Source of the DNA: Terriglobia bacterium
Lineage (GTDB): Bacteria > Acidobacteriota > Terriglobia > JAIQFV01
NCBI GenBank assembly: GCA_020072965.1
Contig: JAIQFY010000003.1
Location: forward strand, 1 to 64,000
DNA length: 64,000 nt
Direction of reading: 5' to 3'
Part shown: in pieces, positions 42,501-51,128 of the stretch
Layout of the letters: the number at the start of each line of letters is the position of its first letter
Numbering within the stretch: the stretch's first letter is position 1
Made by a program: the position numbers and the translations under genes
The notes under the pieces: generated by a model
Databases searched by the model: none
Told to the model about the DNA's origin: nothing
Seen by the model: only the letters and a program-made list of their open reading frames with translations

Positions 42501-44255
42501 ATCGCAGGCCGCGACGCCGGGGCAAACGCCACAACGGTAGTAGAGACTCGCTATGACAGCAATGGACAGATTCTGGGAACAGGAACATTCGATTTCTCAA
42601 CACAACTGAGTGGACAGACTTCGCTGAACTTCGGGTTTAATCTCATCGGTGGAAACAGGTTAACTGATACGCGACAAATTCGGCTCCAGCTCAAAGATGC
42701 TAACAATTATGTCAGCAATTTGGTCACGGCTACTCTGGCAGGTGGAGGGCGGACTCTGAGCATCCCGAATCGCGGAGTCAATGCGATTTCTACAAGTGGA
42801 AGTGGCAGCGCTCAGCGGGCAGGTTATGCCGTGGCAGAAGTAACTTCAGGAAGCGCTCCTTACGGGACTGCCGTTTTCAGCCTCACTCAAGGAGGGGTCA
42901 TTGTCAGCGAAGCCGGCGTACCTTCCTCCCCACCGACCACCCGTGGGCGAATATTTATCGATTTCCGGACGAACGTGCCGGCCAAGGACGCTCAAAACAG
43001 TCTGGGAAACATCACCGTCAACACCGGTTTTGCGGTTGTTAACCGAGGAACCGGCACAGCCGGCGTGACGTACACTTTGCGGGATTACACAGGAACCACG
43101 ATTACAAGTGGATCCGGGAGTCTTCCTGCAAACGCGCATCGGGCGCTCTTCATCGATCAACTGAGTCAAATCGCTCCTGGTTTCAATCTTCCTGGGAATT
43201 TTTCGACGGCCATCCAATTCGGCACGCTCGAAATCTCCAGTAACCAACCTCTTTCCTTGTTGGGCCTTCGCCTGACCAGCAACCAGCGCGGAGACACCTT
43301 GATTACTTCGACACCGGTCGCCGATCTTGCACGGCAGCCTTCGGGCAAGCTGTATTTTCCACAGCTTGCTGATGGGGGAGGCTTCAAGTCCACGGTTATT
43401 CTCGTTAATACCTCGTCGCAAAGCGAAACAGGAACTATTCGCATCTTTGCCAATAACGGATCCCCACTGCCGATTCGGCAGATTGGCGATTCGTCGGGAG
43501 CATACAGTGGTTTCATCTACCAAATCGCCGCCGGCGGTTTTACGGCCCTGTTTACGGACGGTTCTCCAAGCCAAGTCAGTGCCGGTTCGGTCCAGATCAC
43601 CCCGGACGCGGGGACTTCCACTCCCGTAGGGGCGGCCATTCTGAGCTTCGCGCCAGGAGGTATATTAGTCACCGAGACGGGGGTTCCTTCGGCCTCACCG
43701 ACCAATCATGCCCGGATTTATGTCGATACTTCCAATGGACACAACACCGGTCTCGCCATTGCGGCACCGGACAACACGCCGGTGAGTCTGACCATGTCCG
43801 CTTATCAAAACGATGGGACGACCTTTGTGGGAAGCGGGAGCTTCAGCCTTGTAGGTAATGGTCACGAGGCAAAGTTTGCGAACGAATTCATTTCTGGATT
43901 GCCCCCTAATTTTGCCGGAGTTCTCGATATTTCGGGTTCCGCTCCCTTCGTGGCTTTGACCTTGCGTTCCCTTTCAAATTCGCGTGGAGATTTTCTGATT
44001 ACGACTTTCCCAATCGCCGATGTGAATCAGAGCGCAATCGCACCCCTTGTTTTCCCGCAAATCGCCGATGGAGGCGGATACCAGACACAGTCTATTTTTG
44101 TGAACGCCAGCGCGACCGGGACCTCATCAAATATATCAATCAATTACTATGGAGACGATGGTTCGACCATGGCGTTGAAATCAGCGCACAGAGAATCAGA
44201 CAACAACAGTGCCACAATCGTGAAGGTGAGTGAGAACGATAAGGGAGGCACATAG
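39549..44255 (+). CDS. Large secreted subtilisin-like serine protease with BACON, PPC and repeated C-terminal modules
   Basis: A 1,568-residue S8 peptidase. Signal peptide residues 1-20; inhibitor-like propeptide to about 150; catalytic triad Asp180 (VAILDTGVD), His238 (DHGTHVAGIAAG) and Ser422 (GTSMATPHVAGA). After the protease come an Ig-like Big domain (about 485-575), a BACON domain (about 580-665, CTYAISPTSRTHSA), a PPC domain (about 675-780) and a long beta-rich tail. In the tail a unit of about 250-300 residues occurs twice, each with a GGxxVxExGVPSxxPT segment and each ending in FPQxADGGG. It should be exported and act outside the cell. GGAGAAGG precedes ATG 39549. Confidence 0.9.
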   Translation: MQKPIVLLFTGLLVSSFLFGQATLTGVVRPPGFEESSGIQINQDTVLSLLPKKLIREAETGQPVHIIVGLRAPFEPEGNLGVEKRIQDQRQAIADAQEKLLNELAGYNIDSIKRFKYIPYMAFVADAAALRNLLTSGEVMSIEEDIAVPAALMESVPLIGAPTAWSKGFSGSGQTVAILDTGVDKFHPFLAGKVVSEACYSTNDSVHLGSSLCPGGITASTAIGSGIYCSLQIEGCDHGTHVAGIAAGKGELFSGVAKDATIIAIQVFSRFDDATVCGGSRSTPCSRSYTSDQILGLQRVYELASTYHIAAVNMSIGSGKYTTNCDVQELSRKLAIDNLRARGIATIIASGNDSYIDGISAPACISSAISVGSTEDGGPGAGQSDTVSYFSNSGRILSLLAPGNSIYSSFPGARFGNDAGTSMATPHVAGAWAVLKSKSPTASVDQILSALISTGKAISDSRNGIIKSRIQVDAAINALSGPDTTPPSIAITSPTTGSTYLTSSTPITLSGTATDNVGVTQVTWSNSRGGSGVAFGTTGWTASGITLQSGTNVLIVTARDAAGNSQNDSLTITYTPPGCTYAISPTSRTHSANSESASVNLSAGTGCSWSAFTTATWITITSGASGSGNGTVFYSVPANNNTSSRTGSLIIGGQTYAVSQQGVISSPPVLISDVPMSGSLAANSSTTICTLSPTQYSILVPSNAVQLIVSLTGSADADLFVRYGSPVAQSSSTTTSDFRSESSLPNEMIYVSPQSTPSLLSGTYYIGIANCPNTLTSFSVKATVVTSSSPTKTEELGIDDGTFEGGVNGDGLILVNRLTPTRYPSKLKSIRVFIWNFQNQPDPVNKQVRLIGFTDPIGTGRPPNSPLLLVDQRATIPGEFGYITFDVPNAPTINSGDWYIGLQHPTPQNGVVAATDSTGNQRQRGFYSQDNGVTFLGPLTLQPSTPVNLMIRAVVENGISASQDTPVIDSGSASFLLDGTIAISIAGRDAGANATTVVETRYDSNGQILGTGTFDFSTQLSGQTSLNFGFNLIGGNRLTDTRQIRLQLKDANNYVSNLVTATLAGGGRTLSIPNRGVNAISTSGSGSAQRAGYAVAEVTSGSAPYGTAVFSLTQGGVIVSEAGVPSSPPTTRGRIFIDFRTNVPAKDAQNSLGNITVNTGFAVVNRGTGTAGVTYTLRDYTGTTITSGSGSLPANAHRALFIDQLSQIAPGFNLPGNFSTAIQFGTLEISSNQPLSLLGLRLTSNQRGDTLITSTPVADLARQPSGKLYFPQLADGGGFKSTVILVNTSSQSETGTIRIFANNGSPLPIRQIGDSSGAYSGFIYQIAAGGFTALFTDGSPSQVSAGSVQITPDAGTSTPVGAAILSFAPGGILVTETGVPSASPTNHARIYVDTSNGHNTGLAIAAPDNTPVSLTMSAYQNDGTTFVGSGSFSLVGNGHEAKFANEFISGLPPNFAGVLDISGSAPFVALTLRSLSNSRGDFLITTFPIADVNQSAIAPLVFPQIADGGGYQTQSIFVNASATGTSSNISINYYGDDGSTMALKSAHRESDNNSATIVKVSENDKGGT

Positions 44256-44358
44256 CTTCATTCGCCCTGATGGATCGAGTTTCGGGGCAGTTCCCAATTC
44301 CTAGAAAGTTGAGAGAGAAGTGTGAACCAGTGATCGAATCCAAGCCGGGGAATTTCGT

Positions 44359-44748
44359 ATGAAGATTATATCTGACGTAAAGGAAATCGCTAACCTTGTT
44401 CAGAAGATGGGCAATATCGATCTTTATCGGAAAATTGTTGATCTCGAAAGCGATATAGTCGACCTCACTTCGCAGAAGAACGATTTGGAACGGCGAGTGG
44501 AAGGGCTTACAAGTGCCCTGAACCAATCCCGGGCAATGACATATAGGAAACCATTCTATTATACGGATCCGGACGAGACGGCATACTGCCCAAAATGCTG
44601 GGAGTCAGACAACAAGGCAATACATCTCCTTGGTCCGGAGCAGTGGGCAGGGGGACCAAAATACGATTGTCCACAATGTCATTCAGTTTTTCATCATCCA
44701 GCTGAGCCCATTAAGCCTGTGCACCTACCTCGGCGATTCAGACATTGA
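44359..44748 (+). CDS. Coiled-coil protein with zinc ribbon
   Basis: A 129-residue protein: N-terminal heptad-like helix (about 5-60, IVDLESDIVDLTSQKNDLERRVEGL) followed by a zinc-ribbon module with CPKCWE and, 26 residues later, CPQCHSVFHH. The two CxxC pairs would bind one zinc. Similar small proteins are frequent in accessory regions; function unknown. Confidence 0.65.
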   Translation: MKIISDVKEIANLVQKMGNIDLYRKIVDLESDIVDLTSQKNDLERRVEGLTSALNQSRAMTYRKPFYYTDPDETAYCPKCWESDNKAIHLLGPEQWAGGPKYDCPQCHSVFHHPAEPIKPVHLPRRFRH

Positions 44749-44754
44749 AGAATA

Positions 44755-45098
44755 AAAGGGTGTCAGATCGAGACACTATACAAACGGAGACTCCCGAAAG
44801 AAAAGGAGTGTCAGGTCTCTGCAAATGGCAATTGATAGAAAGAGCAACGATCTTTTCAAAATGGCAGGAGAGGAATTTACAATAGTGAAACGGTGAGTGT
44901 CAGGTCTCTACAAATGGCTATTGAGTAGTAAGAGAAACGATCACTTCACAATCGCAAAGGACCAAATTGCGATTGCAGAGACCTGACACCCCCATCGGAG
45001 ATCAAGGAAATCAATTCGAGCGCTTCAGGGGTTCGGGCAAACAAAACGGAGTCAGGCACCGCCATTTTAAGTATGTTCAATAGTCTTTGAGGTGACGC
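44755..45098. repeat. GTCAG-headed repeats, second cluster
   Basis: GAGTGTCAGGTCTCT occurs at 44806-44820 and 44895-44909, each followed by CAAATGGC and ATTGA. The complement AGAGACCTGACACCC lies at 44977-44991, so the last two copies can fold on each other. A further GGAGTCAGGCACC lies at 45048. No gene in this stretch. Confidence 0.6.
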
Positions 45099-46232
45099 AT
45101 GCGTCAAGAGGAAATCAATATTCTTAGTGTACCGTATTCAGCCAAGAAAGGAGCAGACGGAAGGTTTTATTCTTCCATTGGTGCAGATGTTCCGAGCGCG
45201 GCAAAGCTCGCGAGCGAGATACTTGGCGACCTTGATAGCACCTCTTTCGGAATCTCATGGTGGAGGTCTTTGCGAACCCATGAAAGGATACTGATCAGCG
45301 ACTATTCATATCAATGTGCGACTGGCATTGAAACGAATTTGGCGGAGGCCAAACTTCATTACTTTGAATGGCTAGACGCCAGAGATAAGGACAATAGGAG
45401 AATTGCGGACGTGATTTCGAGGGATGCGACAGGTCAATTACACCGCAAAATGCCTCGGTCTCAATCCGCGCTGGATGATCTACCGGCCCGATTGGAGGAT
45501 GTGCACATTTGTGGCTTCTTCCGAGCCATCGGTTCATCATTAGATTGTCTCGGAGCAATGATGATTAGTGTGCTGGGTTTGCCGGCAGCACTTCGCCGTG
45601 CTGACATTGGGAAGGCCGAAAAGGCTCTGTCAAGTATCAGGAATTTAGATACGGCGAACTCCCGGCTGCAGGCCGACTTTCGGACCTTTTATGAAGAGGT
45701 AAGAAGCGCGAGTGGCGTTGAAGACTGGCTAGAGTGGGCCAATCAGTATCGCAATATGTTCGTCCATCGCGGACGACGAATTAAACATGGCGAGATAATT
45801 CCTCAAGATGTTCTTTTGTTGGATGCGAAGGGGCAGGTCATTCCAAGGGCAACATCGGCATCGTATCTTGCAAAATTTCCAGACAGGTCGGAAATTGAAG
45901 CATTGATCAAAAGCAAGGATATCGTTCTGAGGGAAGACGCTGATGTAACGCTAAAAGGTATCTTCAAGAGTTGTAGAGAACTTGAAGAAAATGTTTGCGA
46001 ACGGCTACTTGTTATTTGGGAGGAGCGACGAAATAATCCTACATTGATTGAACAACCGGCTGCTCAATGGGATGCCAACATTAGGGTATGCAATTTCAAT
46101 GGTTATGCTCCGGATTCCCCGCCCTTGAATGCTGATCTAGCGATAATCAACCCAGTTCTGGGTCGCCGCATGCTATCGGCATCTGTCGATGATGCTCATC
46201 GTAATTTGTGGGACAATTCGCAATGGATTTGA
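45099..46232 (+). CDS. Hypothetical protein with HEPN-like R-x4-H motif
   Basis: A 377-residue, mostly helical protein. RNMFVHRG contains the R-x4-H pattern of HEPN ribonuclease domains, set in a helical context (DWLEWANQYRNMFVHRG) as in ApeA/abortive-infection-type HEPN proteins. This is motif-level evidence only. GAGGTGA precedes the ATG. AT-rich composition and flanking GTCAG repeats suggest an accessory, possibly defensive, gene without visible partner. Confidence 0.6.
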   Translation: MRQEEINILSVPYSAKKGADGRFYSSIGADVPSAAKLASEILGDLDSTSFGISWWRSLRTHERILISDYSYQCATGIETNLAEAKLHYFEWLDARDKDNRRIADVISRDATGQLHRKMPRSQSALDDLPARLEDVHICGFFRAIGSSLDCLGAMMISVLGLPAALRRADIGKAEKALSSIRNLDTANSRLQADFRTFYEEVRSASGVEDWLEWANQYRNMFVHRGRRIKHGEIIPQDVLLLDAKGQVIPRATSASYLAKFPDRSEIEALIKSKDIVLREDADVTLKGIFKSCRELEENVCERLLVIWEERRNNPTLIEQPAAQWDANIRVCNFNGYAPDSPPLNADLAIINPVLGRRMLSASVDDAHRNLWDNSQWI

Positions 46233-46317
46233 TCGAAGAACGAGTCTGGCACAGACATTCTAACAAAAACGCTCACATATAAGTCCCCAAAGAGGTCACC
46301 CATTGCCATCGAACCAA

Positions 46318-46470
46318 GTGCAAGTACAAAAGGGGTCAGGCTCCGACATTCGACAGTTGAAAGACCCGAGACACAGAAAGCAATCCCACCGTTCATACTT
46401 GTGCGGTTTTTGCGGAAATAAAAAGGGTCAGACCGGGACTTTGGACAATTTGAGCATCGCTCCGATTTTT
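46318..46470. repeat. GTCAG-headed repeats, third cluster
   Basis: GGGGTCAGGCTCCGACATTCGACAGTTG at about 46330 is split here only by description: head GGGGTCAGGCTCC, then CATTCGACA. A second copy AGGGTCAGACC...GGACAATTT lies near 46427-46452. The 46233-47091 spacer contains no gene; it holds this cluster, the inverted repeat at 46633 and the hairpin cluster at 46724. Confidence 0.5.
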
Positions 46471-46632
46471 GACATTGTCACAATCTCCAAATCTGATACG
46501 CACTGTTCCCGGAATCTCCGTTTATCCAAAGTCCTGATCTGATCCCAGCGTTTTGTAGGACAAGATACATGACCGTCGGAAGGAGGTTAGGAATCTTTTG
46601 CGTACCAGGATCTTATTGGGAATTGGATTTTA

Positions 46633-46699
46633 GGGTCAAGTCTAAATTTTCAATTCGTCTCATCCGTAATAACCACAATTGAGAATTTAGACTTGACCC
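46633..46699. repeat. Inverted repeat GGGTCAAGTCTAAATT
   Basis: GGGTCAAGTCTAAATT (46633-46648) has its exact complement at 46684-46699, and CAATT/AATTG extends the arms inward with one mismatch. Loop about 20 bases. Confidence 0.8.
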
Positions 46700-46723
46700 C
46701 ACATTCATCGCTGGGACGCGAGA

Positions 46724-46956
46724 GTCCCCTTCGAGGGGACTTGTCCTAATACAGCCCGCCGGTTTATCGGCGGGAGCGGGCGAGCTGAGAGTCGTACCCC
46801 GATTCATCGGGGTTGGTGGCGAATGGGTCGGTCGTTAACGGCCGACCCGGGTAGGAGGTCAACCCCGATGAATCGGGGTGAAAAGCTTATTGGGGGGTGG
46901 GCTTTCCCGCCGGTAAACCAGCGGGCTGTACGCAATCAAGCCCCCCGAGGGGGGCT
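46724..46956. repeat. Mirrored cluster of seven hairpins
   Basis: Hairpins at 46724-46740, 46755-46774, 46797-46812, 46825-46848, 46863-46878, 46906-46925 and 46939-46956. The second/third and the sixth/fifth are inverted copies of each other (CCCGCCGG...CGGG and CCCCGAT...ATCGGGG) around the central GGGTCGGTCGTTAACGGCCGACCC-type palindrome. The second and third also recur at 35464-35523. Confidence 0.8.
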
Positions 46957-47130
46957 GGGATCCTTCGCAGGGGTTTCGCTGTGGCCCAGAAGCCCTGCTG
47001 ACCGAGTCAGCAAGCGAAAGTACCAGGTCTCAAAATTCAACAAGGTGATCGGTCGATTGTTGAGATCAGGCGCCAACACCTGCCAACCACGATGGAAGTC
47101 AAAGGTAAGAAAACAAAAAGGCTCATCATC

Positions 47131-47598
47131 ATGCGTGTCGCTTCAGCGCTTCTGTTTCTGTTGATCTCGTCTCCGGTTTTCCCTCAAACCCAATTCACGC
47201 CAGCGCACTCGGAAGTAAAAGACGCCCTCGCAAATTTCGTTCAGGCGTTCGACAATCTCGATTGGGAAAAGTTTCGCTTGGCGTTTTCTGACGACGCTAC
47301 TGTCTTCTATCCTCGCGGGATTCCCGAGCGCGCCAACGGACGTGCGGAGTTCGAGAAAAGATTCAAAGTCGTTTTCGATCAGATTCGTGGCGGGGAAACT
47401 GTGGCGCCCTATATGGACATTCAGCCAAAGGACATGAATGTTCAGCTATTTGGGAATATCGCCATCGCGACATTCCATCTGGATGACAGGGCTGGATTTG
47501 TCAATCGACGAACGATCGTGCTCAATAAGACTAAAGCAGGCTGGAAGATCGTGCACCTACACGCTTCCGAGGCGCCCATAACACGTGGAAACCCCTGA
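47131..47598 (+). CDS. Secreted SnoaL/DUF4440-like protein
   Basis: A 155-residue exported protein (signal peptide about residues 1-18, ending SSPVFPQ) with an NTF2-like fold: ALANFVQAFDNLDWEKFRLAFSDDATVFYP then the strand pair ending TIVLNKTKAGWKIVHLHAS. Members are often of unknown function. An alternative start at 47092 adds a basic N-region; neither has a strong ribosome-binding site. Confidence 0.75.
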   Translation: MRVASALLFLLISSPVFPQTQFTPAHSEVKDALANFVQAFDNLDWEKFRLAFSDDATVFYPRGIPERANGRAEFEKRFKVVFDQIRGGETVAPYMDIQPKDMNVQLFGNIAIATFHLDDRAGFVNRRTIVLNKTKAGWKIVHLHASEAPITRGNP

Positions 47599-47749
47599 TC
47601 GCACGGCTTGCTGGTGCAGGCACGGTCCCGCCCTGAAAAAATGGAGTCAGCCCTGAACATTGGACAATCCGGAGATTGATGCTTGAACATAGCGTGGGGC
47701 CGCCGGGCAGAGCTCTTTTTTTGATGCTGGTCGGGTTGCCCAATGAATT

Positions 47750-48532
47750 TCAGATGTACTTGAGTGCTTCTTCGGCTTCTTTGCGGACAATATAAGCACG
47801 ATCCCAGTCAAAATTTCCGTCGATGCCCAAAAGGAGATGACACAACGTCTTGAGTTTCTCCCGTTCCAAAGCCATCAGATGACCGTATCTTGCCAGTTTG
47901 CCTAAACTGCGGACTGCCTTGGCACGGATGCCCGGACTTGGATCAGCTAAATTGGTTTGTAGTTTTGCAACAAATTCCTGGCGCAGATCTTCTGACAAAT
48001 GAGATGGGGGAATAGATTCAGCAAACTTCCCGATCACGCGTGTTGCTGTGTCACGGAGTTCGCGGTCCGGCGATTGGGCCGCTTCGAGAGCCAGGCGGGA
48101 GGCCTGCACAATCTCCGGTGATTTGATCTTTCCCAATGCATAGAGGACAAACGTGCGACGAGCGGGATCATCCGAAGTCTGGTAGACGGTCATGAGCGGC
48201 ATGATGGCATTCACCCCTATCCGGCCCAGGGCATGAGCAATTGCCACTTGCACTTTCAGGTCCCCAGCATCCAGATTCCCTACCAAAACCGGAATGACCC
48301 ACTTTCCAAAACCCGCAACGAGAGTCGCAGCTTCATCGAGTATGGGTACGAGCTCAGGATGATCCAGCGGATCAATGTAAAAGATCGCCGAAACCATTTC
48401 AAAAAGTGGTTTGGCCTCATCAGGACTTATCTGAGCAATCTGACTCTTTACAAGCTCCAGCCCTTGTCTTAACTCGCCCGGCTTCGTGCTCATCAAGAGT
48501 GCCTTGATGGTGCGATAAAAATCCTCCGTCAT
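47750..48532 (-). CDS. HEAT-repeat protein
   Basis: A 260-residue helical repeat protein. Successive units such as VQVAIAHALGRIGVNAIMPL, RRTFVLYALGKIKSPEIV, LRDTATRVIGKFAESI and IRAKAVRSLGKLARYG follow the HEAT/PBS-lyase-repeat pattern. Probably a protein-binding scaffold; partner unknown. AGGAGGAACGACA precedes the ATG. Confidence 0.8.
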   Translation of the reverse strand: MTEDFYRTIKALLMSTKPGELRQGLELVKSQIAQISPDEAKPLFEMVSAIFYIDPLDHPELVPILDEAATLVAGFGKWVIPVLVGNLDAGDLKVQVAIAHALGRIGVNAIMPLMTVYQTSDDPARRTFVLYALGKIKSPEIVQASRLALEAAQSPDRELRDTATRVIGKFAESIPPSHLSEDLRQEFVAKLQTNLADPSPGIRAKAVRSLGKLARYGHLMALEREKLKTLCHLLLGIDGNFDWDRAYIVRKEAEEALKYI

Positions 48533-48998
48533 TGTCGTTCCTCCTGACTTGACACGAGATGGGGCCAGGCCTGAATAGCGCTCAGATAAGAAGATTGATA
48601 TGCTGATCCAACCCGGTCCTGGAAAAAATATCTATGACAACCCACGTCGAGCTGTCGAGTTGCTGCAGGCTGGGTCCCACTGACCCTGCCGTCACGAGAT
48701 CAAATAAACCCCCTCATTGATGGAACCCTTTCAGTGTAATCCATGAATCAAATGAAGATCCTAAACCCAGGGTTGCCCAAGGGGCAACCCTGGGCTATTG
48801 AAGGCTTCCCCTTCGGGGAAGAGGATTATCAACAGCTCAATCTCTTAAGTAAGCGCCATTCGGGCGTGACCCAGTGGTCTGCCCCAGATCTTCATCGCGC
48901 TCCAATTCATCAGAGTGCGCCAACTGACAACGGTAGCGAGCAGACGAGGACGTCTGCTCCACAATAACTCTCAAGGCGGCTTCCGCTGCGGACTGCTC
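48533..48998. other. Intergenic region with strong hairpins
   Basis: Three perfect hairpins: CCCAGGGTTGCCC with its complement (48766-48794, 13-bp stem), CTTCCCC/GGGGAAG (48805-48821) and GAGCAGACG/CGTCTGCTC (48938-48959). No gene is visible. Confidence 0.6.
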
Positions 48999-49886
48999 TC
49001 ATTTCGGGAACAGCCGTGCGGCATTGTCGTAGAGAATCTTGCGTTGGGCTTTTTCCGAGAGCGGCAGTGCCTTGAACTGTGCAATGTTTTCCGCCACGTC
49101 CCGCACTCCGAATCCCGGCCAGTCGGTGCCGAACAGCACCTTGTCCGCGATCTCCTCGAGTCTTGGGAAATACTCCGACAGCAGCTTCTGGGGCGGGATA
49201 CTGGAGATATCCATGTACATATTCGGGTGCCGGCGAACGAGAAAGAAGGCCTCGTTCATCCACAGCGGTCGGCCCCCGTGTGCCAGGATCACGACCAGAT
49301 CTGGATAGTCCACACCGATGTCATCCGCCAGCAGGGGCTGGGCGTAAATGTTGCGTGCCCCGGGAAAAATTGAAGTCCCGGTGTGGATCATCACCGGAAG
49401 TCCGATGGTCTGGGCGCGCTCGTAGACGGCTGCCAGAGGCTTCAGGCCATCGCGGTAGGCGTTGGGCGCAAAGAGTTGATGTGGTGGATGAACCTTCAAC
49501 GCCCGAATTCCGATCTTCGCCAGGCGATCGACCTCGGCCCCGGCATTGTCGACGTATTGCGGGTGCACAGAGCCAAAGGCAATGAGCCGTTCGGGGCAGG
49601 CAGCACAGTAGCGCGCCGTCCAGTCACTCACTTCGGAAGTATAGCCGATAACGTCGGGGCTCACAGAGCTGATCAGTCCGGCGCGCTCGACTCCTGCTTT
49701 GTCCAGATAATTCAGAAAAACAACAGGGTCGGAAGAGAACTTCTCGATCTGAGCGAAGTCAAGCCGGTGACGATGGGTGAACTCAAGCACTGCGGGCTTG
49801 AGCATGCTGTGGGGCTGGATGTGAATATGAATATCGATGACGGGGGTCACGTTGGTCGAAGTCCCATCTTGCGGGAGAGCGCACAT
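48999..49886 (-). CDS. Amidohydrolase family protein (COG2159-like)
   Basis: A 295-residue TIM-barrel metal-dependent hydrolase. Metal ligands: DIHIHI near residue 18, His in VMIHTGTS, His in VILAHGG and Asp in FGTDWPG. This subgroup includes decarboxylases and hydrolases of aromatic or heterocyclic acids; the substrate is not evident. GAGAGGAAAGG precedes the ATG. Confidence 0.85.
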   Translation of the reverse strand: MCALPQDGTSTNVTPVIDIHIHIQPHSMLKPAVLEFTHRHRLDFAQIEKFSSDPVVFLNYLDKAGVERAGLISSVSPDVIGYTSEVSDWTARYCAACPERLIAFGSVHPQYVDNAGAEVDRLAKIGIRALKVHPPHQLFAPNAYRDGLKPLAAVYERAQTIGLPVMIHTGTSIFPGARNIYAQPLLADDIGVDYPDLVVILAHGGRPLWMNEAFFLVRRHPNMYMDISSIPPQKLLSEYFPRLEEIADKVLFGTDWPGFGVRDVAENIAQFKALPLSEKAQRKILYDNAARLFPK

Positions 49887-49916
49887 GCCTTTCCTCTCAC
49901 CCTTCGCAGGAGGGTC

Positions 49917-50240
49917 TCAATGGCCGCTGAACAGGGAAAAGTATGCGTCCTCATCAAGCCATTCGGCACTATGTGCCCGCGTCTCGTGAAGCGGGTGGAA
50001 ATTGGCATCGAATTCCTGGGCTACGACGCGCTGGTCTTGCGCGTCGAAGTAGCGGATGACGTAGTGCCCCTCCGCCAGGATGAGCACATCGATAGGTCGG
50101 CTGTCATCGAAGTTGACCCCGATCTGCGACATCAGCTCCACGAGCGCGTATCGCACACCGCCGAGGGTCAAACTTTGAGAGCCGCATCCCAAAGGTCCAA
50201 AACGGCTCTCGATCAACTCCCGCCCTTTTGGCATGGTCAT
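49917..50240 (-). CDS. Small hypothetical protein, paralogue of 51129-51476
   Basis: A 107-residue protein of beta/alpha character with GRELIESRFGPLGCG, IGVNFDDSRPIDVL, YFDAQDQRVVAQEFD and AEWLDEDAYF. The protein at 51129-51476 shares these segments one by one, so the two are paralogues that now flank the MOSC gene. No known family recognised. Confidence 0.65.
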   Translation of the reverse strand: MTMPKGRELIESRFGPLGCGSQSLTLGGVRYALVELMSQIGVNFDDSRPIDVLILAEGHYVIRYFDAQDQRVVAQEFDANFHPLHETRAHSAEWLDEDAYFSLFSGH

Positions 50241-50328
50241 GGATGCTGGAAGCCTCCGATGTCTTGCTGCACGGCGGAAAAGTTACCTGCGTACGCCTGA
50301 TCTGAATCACTTGACGCCGGGGAGTCGG

Positions 50329-50976
50329 TCACGCATCCGCTTTCCAGAGGCGCTTGCGAAAGTAATCTCGCCAAGCTGCGGGAAGCGCTGGCAACTCACT
50401 CACCCGGTGCAACAAGTCCTGATTCGTTGCATCTGCCGTGTACAGATTGACGACATCGGCGACCGTAACGCCGTGCTCATCCTGGGCAAGCCACTCTATC
50501 GGGTCGCCCTCAGTGACCTCTCCTTCTCTGAGGACGGCAAGGTAGAAGCCAGTCCGTCCGCTGCGCAGGAATCGCTTCACCATGTCCGGGCGGCCGAATC
50601 GAATGCCGAGCTTGTAGCAAGGCATTCGTGGTTGTGTGACGACAAACTCTGCAGAGCCGATGTGAAGGCGATCGCCGATGTGGAGGGCTTCCTCCAGCAG
50701 GCCCTCGGTGGTGAAGTTCTCGCCGAACACCCCCCAGGGCAGGTCTGTGCCCGGAGCCTCCTGGCGCCAGAATGAATAATGCTCCGAGGGGTAGGCATAA
50801 ACGGCCTTATCGACTCCGCCGTGTACAGAGAGATCTGACTGCTCATCGCCCTCCAGGTTGAGCTTTGCAACTCGAACGCGACCCGGCACGGCTGCCTTGA
50901 AGATGGACGTCCGGACGCGCTTCCCCTCCCATTCGATTTCGCGCGGAAGTCCCACGTTGATGGATACGAGCTTCAT
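50329..50976 (-). CDS. MOSC-domain protein (YiiM-like)
   Basis: A 215-residue MOSC protein. Features: LEGDEQSDLSVHGGVDKAVYAYPSEHY, then WGVFGENFTTEGLLE and the MOSC cysteine in RMPCYKLGIRFG. YiiM-type proteins reduce N-hydroxylated compounds with a molybdenum cofactor. Start ATG 50976 gives the usual family N-terminus (MKLVSINVG); longer starts at 51003 or 51048 exist, and no ribosome-binding site decides. Confidence 0.85.
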   Translation of the reverse strand: MKLVSINVGLPREIEWEGKRVRTSIFKAAVPGRVRVAKLNLEGDEQSDLSVHGGVDKAVYAYPSEHYSFWRQEAPGTDLPWGVFGENFTTEGLLEEALHIGDRLHIGSAEFVVTQPRMPCYKLGIRFGRPDMVKRFLRSGRTGFYLAVLREGEVTEGDPIEWLAQDEHGVTVADVVNLYTADATNQDLLHRVSELPALPAAWRDYFRKRLWKADA

Positions 50977-51128
50977 CGGCGTCAAATCAGGATCCTTGCT
51001 CATTGAGCTCTGAGACGATGTGCAATGAACGGCGCTGCTCGTCCGCACGCGCCGGATGCATTGAATAGCCGTTTCGGAGCGGACCGCCTTGAGCTAGCCG
51101 AAGTTCAAAGGGGTAACTTTATGCCCAT

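Noticed and set aside
46724-46956. CRISPR array
   Set aside because: The repeats are hairpins of differing sequence without equal spacers or repeat identity, and no cas gene is present.
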